Shown here one piece after another: positions 34,979 to 42,519 of a DNA stretch of 64,000 nt. The stretch covers positions 124,001-188,000 of the forward strand of contig JACJZA010000009.1 of the NCBI GenBank assembly GCA_020635825.1. The letters run 5' to 3'. Origin of the DNA: Flavobacteriales bacterium (GTDB lineage: Bacteria > Bacteroidota > Bacteroidia > Flavobacteriales_E > Vicingaceae). The stretch's first letter is position 1, and each line of letters begins with the position of its first letter. The notes beneath the pieces were generated by a model. It searched no databases. It saw only the letters and a program-made list of their open reading frames with translations, and was not told the origin of the DNA. Position numbers and translations under genes: made by a program.

Positions 34979-36949
34979 ATGAAACAGTTATTCTTTTCTT
35001 TTATATTATTACTGAACATTTCTGTTGTTTTATCTCAAGACATTGATGAGCAATTGAAAATAGCTAATCAAATTTATTATGTAAATCCCGATTCATCATT
35101 CCAATTATACAAAGAGCTGGAAAATGAATTGTCTAACACAGAAAATAATCAAATCGAGCTTGCTCAAACTCGATTGGGTCAAGTAAAATATTTAGTTTTA
35201 AAAACCAGATTTGACGAAGCAAGTAAAATTCTGAGTGAAATTATTCCGATTTTAAAAAAGTATGAAAAAATAGATGACTTGGCCAATTGCTACTCTTTAA
35301 AAAGCATTATGGCTCACAAAATAAAAGAAAAAGAAAATACTTTTAAATACGCACATGCTGCTTATAGTTTATATGTGAAATCAGGAAATTTAGATGGCGA
35401 ATTGAGAGTATTGACCAATTTAGCAATGGATTATATGAATTATCAAATGTATGATTCTGCTCACATAGTTCTAAATAAATTGTTTGCCTATGAAACTAAA
35501 ATGAGCAATCCCAAAAAATACTATATGTTCCAAAATTTTGGAATGTATTATTATGAGATTAAGGATTACAAAAATGCCGTTTACAATTTCGAAAAAGCTC
35601 TACAAATTGCCGAAACAGAAAAAATGACAGATAGTAAAGCAACTGTTCTCATGTTAATTTCTAAAACCTATTTGGCTAAAAAAGACTACACTAAGGCTTT
35701 TTCTTTCATAGAAAAAAGCATACTAATATCTAAAGAAAATAAGTTAATTTATGAGTTGAATGAAGCTTATGACCAATTAATATTACTTTATTCACAAACT
35801 GGCGACTATAAAAAAGCATATGAAACCAAAGTAATAAATGATTCTTTAAAAAATGAGATTTATGATATTGAAAAAATCAATCGAATTAATCAATTTGAGT
35901 CTCAATTAAAACTTACCGAAAAAGAAAAAGTAATTGCAGAACAAGAACTAACCATCAAACAAAAACAATTAGAACAAAGCGAAGCAAAATCAAAAATTAC
36001 CTCCTTGCTTTTTGTCTTAATAGTTTGTGTATTACTCATCTTTTTTATCACATTTATTTTTATTAGAGCCCGAAAATTAAACCAAGAAATTAATGCACAA
36101 AAAGCTCAAGTTGAACTCCAAAAAAATATTGTGGAAGAAAAAAATCTTGAAATAACTAGTAGCATTGAGTATGCAAAAAAAATACAAACTGCTATACTTC
36201 CAACACAAAGTTTTATAGACAAACTATTACCCGAAAATTTTATATTCTATTTACCAAAAGACATTGTTGCAGGAGACTTTTATTGGATACAACCTTTTCA
36301 AGAATCTATTTTATTTGCCGTAGCTGATTGTACCGGACATGGAGTTCCAGGTGCTATGGTGAGTGTGGTTTGCCATAATGCACTAAATAGAGCTGTAGGT
36401 GAATTTCAATTATCAGAACCAGCTAAAATTCTTGATGCTGTTTCAGAAATGGTTACAGAAACCTTTTCTAAAAATGAATCGGAAGTTCAAGATGGAATGG
36501 ATATAGCTCTTTGTAGTTTAAAGTTTGTGGCTAACAGCAATCCGTCACCAGCTAACAGTCAACAGTCAACCGAAAGCCGTCAACTGGTAGCTATACTAGA
36601 GTATGCAGGAGCCAATAACTCGTTATATATTATTAGAAATAAGGAATTAATTGAAACTAAACCTGATAAACAACCCATTGGAAAGTTTATAAACAAAAAA
36701 CATTTTACTAATCATACCATTGAACTTCTTAATGATGATTATATCTATCTTTTTTCAGATGGATACGCCGATCAGTTTGGAGGAGAAAAAGGGAAAAAAT
36801 TCATGTATAAATCCTTTAAAGATATGCTGATTAAGTTTCATCATTTACCTCTTGATGAACAAAAAACAGCCATAAAAAATATTTTCTTTGAGTGGAAAGG
36901 GGAAAATGATCAGGTTGATGATATTTGTGTATTGGGGCTAAAGATTTAA
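34979..36949 (+). CDS. TPR-transmembrane-PP2C (SpoIIE-type) phosphatase, copy 1
   Basis: A 656-residue signalling protein. A signal-like N terminus is followed by a periplasmic TPR array (about 25-300, e.g. AKKDYTKAFSFIEKSILIS), a coiled coil, one membrane helix (about 342-366), a second coiled coil and a cytoplasmic PP2C domain (about 400-656). Phosphatase motifs are AGDFYW (about 431), ADCTGHGVPGAMVSV, MDIALCSL, YAGANNSLYI and DDICVLGLKI. TPR domains probably sense a periplasmic partner. Part of the PP2C domain carries an insertion of about 20 low-complexity residues (VANSNPSPANSQQSTES) that copy 2 lacks. It starts 4 bases after the Cys-rich lipoprotein, and its stop overlaps the convergent channel gene by 4 bases. 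Confidence 0.9.
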   Translation: MKQLFFSFILLLNISVVLSQDIDEQLKIANQIYYVNPDSSFQLYKELENELSNTENNQIELAQTRLGQVKYLVLKTRFDEASKILSEIIPILKKYEKIDDLANCYSLKSIMAHKIKEKENTFKYAHAAYSLYVKSGNLDGELRVLTNLAMDYMNYQMYDSAHIVLNKLFAYETKMSNPKKYYMFQNFGMYYYEIKDYKNAVYNFEKALQIAETEKMTDSKATVLMLISKTYLAKKDYTKAFSFIEKSILISKENKLIYELNEAYDQLILLYSQTGDYKKAYETKVINDSLKNEIYDIEKINRINQFESQLKLTEKEKVIAEQELTIKQKQLEQSEAKSKITSLLFVLIVCVLLIFFITFIFIRARKLNQEINAQKAQVELQKNIVEEKNLEITSSIEYAKKIQTAILPTQSFIDKLLPENFIFYLPKDIVAGDFYWIQPFQESILFAVADCTGHGVPGAMVSVVCHNALNRAVGEFQLSEPAKILDAVSEMVTETFSKNESEVQDGMDIALCSLKFVANSNPSPANSQQSTESRQLVAILEYAGANNSLYIIRNKELIETKPDKQPIGKFINKKHFTNHTIELLNDDYIYLFSDGYADQFGGEKGKKFMYKSFKDMLIKFHHLPLDEQKTAIKNIFFEWKGENDQVDDICVLGLKI

Positions 36950-37869
36950 TCAACTTTTTCGTATTCATTTATTTTATCTAAACGAACTGTTGATTTTCCT
37001 TGCTCATTATGGCCCAAAACTGAAACAAATTTTGCATTACCAATAATTTCATTAGACTTGTAGGATGTTCTACTATATATCTCCTGATTATAAGTATCAT
37101 CATAAGAATTGAAAAGTACAATCAATTCTGAATCTTTATTATTAAGTTCTTCTATTGAGACTTGAAATAAAGGACTATCTTCATTAATAGGATGAACAAC
37201 TGTCCAAGAAGTAGCTAACATACTTATTTTATCCATCTCCAATTTTAAAGTATAAAAATCTCTTTTGGGCTTACCATCAATATTTTCAACCCATGATAAT
37301 ATCATTCTTACAGAGGCATTAATCAATTGACTATTTTTTGCGTTAGCAATTCTTATCATCAACCCTTTGCCATTATTGTAAGGAGCAATTAATGCATTAT
37401 GGCTGAAAATCAATTTTCCTTTAGGTCTAGAAAATTTCCCATACAGTAAACCAGTTGCAACAGCAAAGCTCAACAATCCAATAAATGCCTCAATAGCAGA
37501 AACTATACTAATACCTTTTCCTTTTGGGTAAAGTCCACCATATCCCACTGTTGTTAATGTTTGTGTACTATAAAAAAATGCATCTAATAATGATGCATTT
37601 TCAGGCATTCCTTCAATCCCTTCTAAACCTATTATATAATAAGTAATTGAAAAAATAAGGTTAATCATTAAATAAGCACCGAACATCCAAAAAATGAATA
37701 GCCACCATGACATATTTATCAATGAATGAAATAAACTAAAACTTTGCAGAAAACTTAATCCTTGTTTTTCAACATTATATTCTCCACTTTTTTTTAAAAG
37801 TCTATTCCCTTCGTTTTTTAACTCCGAACTAAAACCACTATTTTTAAGTACTTGAAACTTCTTAAACAT
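36946..37869 (-). CDS. Inward-rectifier potassium channel (KirBac family)
   Basis: A 307-residue channel with the complete Kir layout. There is an amphipathic N-terminal segment, helix M1 (about 55-78), a pore helix and the filter TTVGYGGLYP (TVGYG at 107-111). Helix M2 (about 118-142, ending LYGKFSRPKGKL) leads to a cytoplasmic immunoglobulin-like domain (NGKGLMIRIANAKNSQLINA onward). The channel should conduct K+ across the inner membrane, gated by the C-terminal domain. It lies convergently between two TPR-phosphatase genes, overlapping one by 4 bases; a functional link is only suggested. Confidence 0.92.
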   Translation of the reverse strand: MFKKFQVLKNSGFSSELKNEGNRLLKKSGEYNVEKQGLSFLQSFSLFHSLINMSWWLFIFWMFGAYLMINLIFSITYYIIGLEGIEGMPENASLLDAFFYSTQTLTTVGYGGLYPKGKGISIVSAIEAFIGLLSFAVATGLLYGKFSRPKGKLIFSHNALIAPYNNGKGLMIRIANAKNSQLINASVRMILSWVENIDGKPKRDFYTLKLEMDKISMLATSWTVVHPINEDSPLFQVSIEELNNKDSELIVLFNSYDDTYNQEIYSRTSYKSNEIIGNAKFVSVLGHNEQGKSTVRLDKINEYEKVD

Positions 37870-37982
37870 AACATCACTAATTTAAAAATTAAATTTATTA
37901 AACTCAGATAAAAATATCTTGAGAAAATCAAATAGCATATTTATTAATGAACTTTTTTATTTTAGCAATATAATTCTATTCT

Positions 37983-38285
37983 ATGGAAACAAAAGATCAA
38001 GAACTTACTTTTAACATTAGGTATGATATGCATGAAGAAGACTGGAAAGACCTAATGCAAGTTTTTGAAAATATGCCCGGTTGGGTTGGAGTTGAACCAA
38101 CAGGAGAACTTTACTGGATAAGCAAAGATGAAGATAGTGCACATATTAAAGCATTTATTACTTTTAATGGATTAGTAATTGAAGGATATTTACCAGACTA
38201 CATTTGGGCAAAATGGATATTAGAGTTTATTGAAAAATCTTCTGAAGCTTTAGGTTATGAAGTGAAGAGTGTTTATCACAAATAA
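37983..38285 (+). CDS. Small acidic protein of unknown function
   Basis: A 100-residue acidic protein rich in Trp and Glu (EEDWKDLMQVFENMPGWVG, LPDYIWAKWILEFIEKS). No signal peptide or membrane helix is visible, so it should be cytoplasmic. It lies 18 bases before the second TPR-phosphatase gene and may be co-expressed with it. I do not recognise a family. Confidence 0.65.
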   Translation: METKDQELTFNIRYDMHEEDWKDLMQVFENMPGWVGVEPTGELYWISKDEDSAHIKAFITFNGLVIEGYLPDYIWAKWILEFIEKSSEALGYEVKSVYHK

Positions 38286-38303
38286 TTATTAAATTAGTGT
38301 TCT

Positions 38304-40259
38304 ATGAAAATAAATAGAACCATACATTGGCTTTTTAAACCTATTCTAATAATTCTTCTATTTTTATTTTCCAACAATGTTTTCTCGAATGAACTAAACA
38401 AATTAGTAAATAGACTACCCTCATTAAATAATGATACTGGAAAAGTTAATACTCTTAATAAAATTGCCTCTTTTTACATCGATAGTAATTTTATAAATGC
38501 TTTTCAATATGCTCAAAAAGCTAATAAACTAGCTCAAGAAATTGATTATGAAAATGGTTATATTGAAAGTCTTCGTCTTTTAGCTGACGCAAATGACTAC
38601 TTGGGTAGGTATTCAGAAGCTCAAAAACTTAATTTCCAATTATTAGATTACTACACCCATATTAATGATGAAGAATTAATAAATGCCATGAATATTAATA
38701 TTGGTATTATTAATTACTATCAAAGCAACTATAATCAATCCATTGAATATACATTTAAAGCACTCGCATACTATCAAAAAATAAATGACAATTTAGGCAT
38801 ATCAATTTGTTATAATAATTTGGCTAATGTTTATTCCGACCAACTTAATTATCAAATGGCTTTGAAACATTATTTTAAAGCATTAGAAATTGACGAAAAA
38901 GCAGAAAATATTGGAGGTATATGTTTAATTAAAGGCAATATTGGTGAAGTGTACATTGAACTAGAAGATTATGAAAAAGCTGAAGAGTACCTGAATAGTG
39001 CTTTATTATTAACCAAAATAACTAAAGATAAATGGCAAGAAGCGAACATACTAACAGGCTTAGGAAATTTAAAAATAAAGCAAAAAGAAGAAAATAAAGC
39101 ACTTTTATATCTTACTGAAGCATTTGAGGTTAATGAAAGTCTTGGGGCAGTGGCTGAACAATCTGAAGTGTTTGAATCCATTTTTAAATTATACGAGCAA
39201 CAGAAAAATTATAAAAAGGCTTTGCATTATTTAAAATTGTTCAACACTTATAATGATAGTATCTATAACAAACAAACAACTGATAAAATAGCTGAAATGA
39301 ATGCTATTTATGACATCAAAGAAAAAGAAAAAGAATTAGAAGCAAAAGAAGCAATTACTACTTCTCAAAAAAAACAGAATGTTGCACTTTTCGCTAGTAT
39401 TCTTTTATTACTCGTTATTATTGGTCTTTCTATTAAAAGTAACCTTTCAAAAAAGAAAACTAATGCTCAGCTAGCTCAACAAAAAATATTGATTGAAACC
39501 AAGAATAGAGATATTACAGATAGTATACAATATGCCAAACAAATACAATCAGCCATACTTCCATCAAATGAACTATTAAATTCTGCTTTCCCTGATCATT
39601 TTGTTTTTTATCAACCTAAAGACATTGTTGCAGGTGATTTTTATTGGCTTGAACAAGAGAATAATAAAATACTATTTGCAGCTGCTGACTGTACAGGACA
39701 TGGAGTTCCTGGTGCAATGGTGAGTGTGGTTTGTCACAATGCACTAAATAGAGCTGTAAAAGAGTTTAAACTCACTCAACCTTCAAAAATATTAGATAAA
39801 GTTACTGACTTAGTAATTGATACATTTGAAAAAAACAACGCAAACATTAAAGATGGAATGGATATAGCACTTTGTAGCTTACATCAAAATAATGATAAAT
39901 TAAATTTAGAATATGCAGGAGCAAACAATTCTATTTATTTAATAAGAGAAAATAATCTTGAGGAAATAAAATCTGACAAACAACCCGTTGGTAAATTTAT
40001 TAATAAACAGCCTTTTACTAATCATGAATTACCCATTCAAAAAAACGACATTTTGTATTTGTTTACGGATGGGTTTTCCGATCAATTTGGTGGTCCTAAA
40101 GGGAAAAAATTAAAATACAAAGCATTCAAAGAGCTTCTTATTAGTGTTCATCATTTACCCATGTCAAAACAGATGAACATTATCAAAGAATATTTTTACA
40201 ATTGGAAGGGTGATTTAGAACAAATAGATGATGTATGTATTATTGGCATTAAGATATAA
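38304..40259 (+). CDS. TPR-transmembrane-PP2C (SpoIIE-type) phosphatase, copy 2
   Basis: A paralogue of the gene at 34979-36949, with 651 residues. The order is signal peptide, about six TPR units (e.g. NNLANVYSDQLNYQMALKHY), coiled coil, membrane helix (about 358-377), coiled coil and PP2C domain with AGDFYW (about 442-447), ADCTGHGVPGAMVSV, DGMDIALCSL, GANNSIYLI and DDVCIIGIKI. Its phosphatase region is nearly the same as copy 1, including runs of almost identical DNA. A strong terminator follows. Confidence 0.9.
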   Translation: MKINRTIHWLFKPILIILLFLFSNNVFSNELNKLVNRLPSLNNDTGKVNTLNKIASFYIDSNFINAFQYAQKANKLAQEIDYENGYIESLRLLADANDYLGRYSEAQKLNFQLLDYYTHINDEELINAMNINIGIINYYQSNYNQSIEYTFKALAYYQKINDNLGISICYNNLANVYSDQLNYQMALKHYFKALEIDEKAENIGGICLIKGNIGEVYIELEDYEKAEEYLNSALLLTKITKDKWQEANILTGLGNLKIKQKEENKALLYLTEAFEVNESLGAVAEQSEVFESIFKLYEQQKNYKKALHYLKLFNTYNDSIYNKQTTDKIAEMNAIYDIKEKEKELEAKEAITTSQKKQNVALFASILLLLVIIGLSIKSNLSKKKTNAQLAQQKILIETKNRDITDSIQYAKQIQSAILPSNELLNSAFPDHFVFYQPKDIVAGDFYWLEQENNKILFAAADCTGHGVPGAMVSVVCHNALNRAVKEFKLTQPSKILDKVTDLVIDTFEKNNANIKDGMDIALCSLHQNNDKLNLEYAGANNSIYLIRENNLEEIKSDKQPVGKFINKQPFTNHELPIQKNDILYLFTDGFSDQFGGPKGKKLKYKAFKELLISVHHLPMSKQMNIIKEYFYNWKGDLEQIDDVCIIGIKI

Positions 40260-40260
40260 T

Positions 40261-40293
40261 AAAAAAGGCATCAAAGTTAATTGATGCCTTTTT
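40261..40293. terminator. Bidirectional terminator between phosphatase copy 2 and the coiled-coil lipoprotein
   Basis: GGCATCAA / TTGATGCC (40267-40274 and 40281-40288) form a perfect 8-bp stem with a 6-base loop, an A-run to the left and TTTTT to the right. It suits both convergent genes. Confidence 0.85.
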
Positions 40294-40312
40294 ATTCCGA
40301 TTATCAGTTCTT

Positions 40313-41173
40313 TTATTCAACTACAATCACTAAATATTTTGAAGCAGACCAAAATTTTTCAGGATTAGTAATCTTTAATTTATCAGCTTTTCCAGCCTCT
40401 CCTTCAATAGAATATGAATCTGTAGGATGATTTGTAATAAGTTTTGCTTTTTCTGCTTTTAAATCAATCTGTTGAACCAATGTAATATCAATTTGAGTGA
40501 AGTATTTGGAGTTAAAGTCTTTAGATAATTTTTCAGTTTTTCCAATCCCAATAAATCCACCCTCTTTTGTTACTACACCTTGCTCTCTTAATTCTTTTGA
40601 TGTTCCATAACAATAATAAGCTGTATTTAACTTATCTGTCTGCTCTCCTATCTCTTCTATTCTATTATTATATTCTTCAAACAAAACTTTTAATTGCTCA
40701 TTTGCACTTGCTAACTGATTTTGTAAACCGGCTATTTCAGCATCTTTATCATTTAATTGAGCGGTTAAATTAGCTATTAACTTTTCTAATTCAACAACTT
40801 TCAAATTTGACTTTTTTAATTTCGAATTTAATGAAGCCATCTTTTGTTTATTTTCTTGAAGTAGATTATTTATTGCTTCAATATCAGCAACAATTTTATC
40901 CTTCATGGTCTCATTAATTTCTCCTTGAGACATGTTAAAATTAGTAGTAATTAAATTTTCCTTTTCTTTAATTACTGCTAGATTATCATAAATCTCATTC
41001 ATAGATTTCATGTACTCTTCAATCTCTCCATCTTTCTCACTTACCCCCCCTTGTAATTCATTATTTTGTTGTTCTAATTCGGCAATTTTATTTTCTAATT
41101 CGTCAGTATTGCAAGCAAAAAAAAGTGCAGCGGTTAAAATAAGTGTAAAGGTTTTTAATTTGTGTAAAGTCAT
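40313..41173 (-). CDS. Coiled-coil lipoprotein of unknown function
   Basis: A 286-residue protein with a lipoprotein signal (LTAALFFACNTD, Cys21). A long heptad coiled coil follows, starting ELENKIAELEQQNNEL and extending to about residue 190. The C-terminal domain of about 90 residues (YYCYGTSKELREQGVVTKEG onward, ending SKYLVIVVE) is a conserved-looking Bacteroidetes domain of unknown function. The architecture suggests a periplasmic scaffold. Confidence 0.8.
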   Translation of the reverse strand: MTLHKLKTFTLILTAALFFACNTDELENKIAELEQQNNELQGGVSEKDGEIEEYMKSMNEIYDNLAVIKEKENLITTNFNMSQGEINETMKDKIVADIEAINNLLQENKQKMASLNSKLKKSNLKVVELEKLIANLTAQLNDKDAEIAGLQNQLASANEQLKVLFEEYNNRIEEIGEQTDKLNTAYYCYGTSKELREQGVVTKEGGFIGIGKTEKLSKDFNSKYFTQIDITLVQQIDLKAEKAKLITNHPTDSYSIEGEAGKADKLKITNPEKFWSASKYLVIVVE

Positions 41174-41222
41174 CTTAGTTTTGTTTTTTAGTTTTCAAAT
41201 ACTAAGTTAATAAACATTATTA

Positions 41223-41230
41223 TACCTTTG
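41223..41230 (+). promoter_or_regulatory. Candidate -7 box (TACCTTTG) of the thioesterase gene
   Basis: TACCTTTG matches TAnnTTTG. Transcription from here would start near 41237, downstream of the ATG at 41228, which supports the ATG at 41270 as the real start codon. No matching -33 is seen. Confidence 0.4.
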
Positions 41231-41269
41231 TTTATTATCTATATTAATCTTTTTTATTCAACAATTGTT

Positions 41270-41707
41270 ATGGATGATTTGATAAAAATTTATAATGAAG
41301 TAAATAATTTTGGTCGAGAACATCATTTGGAATTAAATATTCTTGAAGAAGGACTTATTCATTATAAAATGATTGTTGAAGAAAAACACTTAGCGACACC
41401 CACTGCTGCTCATGGTGGAGCTATTGCGGCATTTATGGATGCTGTTATAGGGGTAGCAGCTTTATCAGCTGTACATAAAGAAGGAAAATTGGTTTCAACA
41501 GTTGAATTTAAAATCAATTTTTTTAAACCTGCTTTTTTAGGAGACCAATTAAAAGGTATTGGTAAAGTCGATAAAAAAGGGAAAAGCATTGTGTTTACCA
41601 CAGGAGAAATCTATAATCAAAATAATGAGTTGATAGCAAAAGCCATCGGGACATTAAATGCTTATCCTTTTTCGAAAAGTGATATAGCTCAATTAAGAAA
41701 TAAATAA
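41270..41707 (+). CDS. PaaI-like hotdog-fold thioesterase
   Basis: A 145-residue hotdog protein starting MDDLIKIYNE. The catalytic-type segment is AAHGGAIAAFMDAVIGVAAL, with HGG and the downstream Asp, followed by the beta strands VSTVEFKINFFKPAF and GKSIVFTTGEIYNQ. These enzymes hydrolyse acyl-CoA thioesters in the cytoplasm. I set the start at 41270 because the ATG at 41228 precedes the predicted transcription start and encodes a non-homologous hydrophobic leader. Confidence 0.85.
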   Translation: MDDLIKIYNEVNNFGREHHLELNILEEGLIHYKMIVEEKHLATPTAAHGGAIAAFMDAVIGVAALSAVHKEGKLVSTVEFKINFFKPAFLGDQLKGIGKVDKKGKSIVFTTGEIYNQNNELIAKAIGTLNAYPFSKSDIAQLRNK

Positions 41708-41782
41708 CACAAGGTGTTTATTATTAATATTTTAGTAACAATCAAATAAAGATTTCCTGATTTTTCATAGTTCAATAGCAAT

Positions 41783-41790
41783 TAATTTTG
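41783..41790 (+). promoter_or_regulatory. Candidate -7 box (TAATTTTG) of the siaC-like gene
   Basis: TAATTTTG matches TAnnTTTG and lies 11 bases before the ATG at 41802, giving a very short leader. A consensus -33 is missing. Confidence 0.4.
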
Positions 41791-41801
41791 AAAAAAAACT
41801 A

Positions 41802-42188
41802 ATGGAAAAATTTGAGCTTAAAGAATCAGTAAAAGTTCCTAGAATTTTAATTGATTATAAAAAAGGTGAAATTAAAATCATAGGAAGATCAACCCTTCAA
41901 AATCCTTCTGAATTTTATCCTCGTTTAACAGAATTATTCAGTCTTTATTGCTTAAACCCACAACCTGAAACTAAAATTCTAATTGATTTAGAATATTATT
42001 CAAATGAGTCGGCTCCTTATTTATTTTCTATAATTAAACTTTTAATTGAATTAGATACTCAAAACAAAAGCAAAATTGCTTTAGTTTGGCATTACGATCC
42101 AGATGATTATCATATCATTAAAGATATCAATTCTTTAAGTTCACAACTCAATTATAAGATTAATGCTTACGCATACGAACTTATTTAA
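41802..42188 (+). CDS. siaC: SiaC-family regulatory phosphoprotein (DUF1987) with altered phosphosite
   Basis: A 128-residue protein with the DUF1987/SiaC pattern: PRILIDYKKGEIKIIGRS, NPSEFYPRLTELFSLY, KILIDLEYYSNESAPYLF and ALVWHYDPDDYHI. In Pseudomonas, SiaC is phosphorylated by SiaB on a Thr in the EYFNTSS-type motif (Thr68) and dephosphorylated by the PP2C phosphatase SiaA. Here the corresponding residue is Asn68, followed by Glu69, with Ser67 and Ser70 nearby. Two PP2C phosphatases lie within 7 kb upstream, but no SiaB-like kinase is visible. The next gene converges with a 1-base gap. Confidence 0.8.
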   Translation: MEKFELKESVKVPRILIDYKKGEIKIIGRSTLQNPSEFYPRLTELFSLYCLNPQPETKILIDLEYYSNESAPYLFSIIKLLIELDTQNKSKIALVWHYDPDDYHIIKDINSLSSQLNYKINAYAYELI

Positions 42189-42189
42189 T

Positions 42190-42381
42190 CTACTTTGCTA
42201 TATATATTGGATTTAGGTAATACTGCTTTCCAAAATTAGCTAATACCCATTTTTTTAATTCTTCAACTTCTTCATCCAAAAGTCTTTGATAAGCTTTGGC
42301 TAATTCTTTTCTAAAAAGTTTTACATCGAAGCTTACTTTTCTCAATAAGTCTTTGGTGTATTCTAACATTTCTTTAGCCAT
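42190..42381 (-). CDS. Small helical protein of unknown function
   Basis: A 63-residue protein, MAKEMLEYTKDLLRKVSFDV onward, that is amphipathic and rich in Lys/Glu/Leu with the pattern LLDEEVEELKKWVLANFG. No signal or membrane helix is present. Its own ATG, compact length and lack of overlap with another gene support it as real. Similar small helical proteins occur in Bacteroidetes, but I know no function. Confidence 0.65.
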   Translation of the reverse strand: MAKEMLEYTKDLLRKVSFDVKLFRKELAKAYQRLLDEEVEELKKWVLANFGKQYYLNPIYIAK

Positions 42382-42519
42382 AATTTCTATTTGTTAAGGA
42401 TAATAAATTTAAATAATTTCAGTCAAATAAAAAAATATTTTAGAGGACTAACTAGATAACTTAATTTAGCCGCTAATTATTATTGACTAACTTTACATTT
42501 AACATTTTTTAATAAAAAC

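Noticed and set aside
41228..41269. ATG at 41228 as start of the thioesterase
   Set aside because: It overlaps the TACCTTTG promoter box and would precede the transcription start. The added residues are hydrophobic and outside the hotdog fold.
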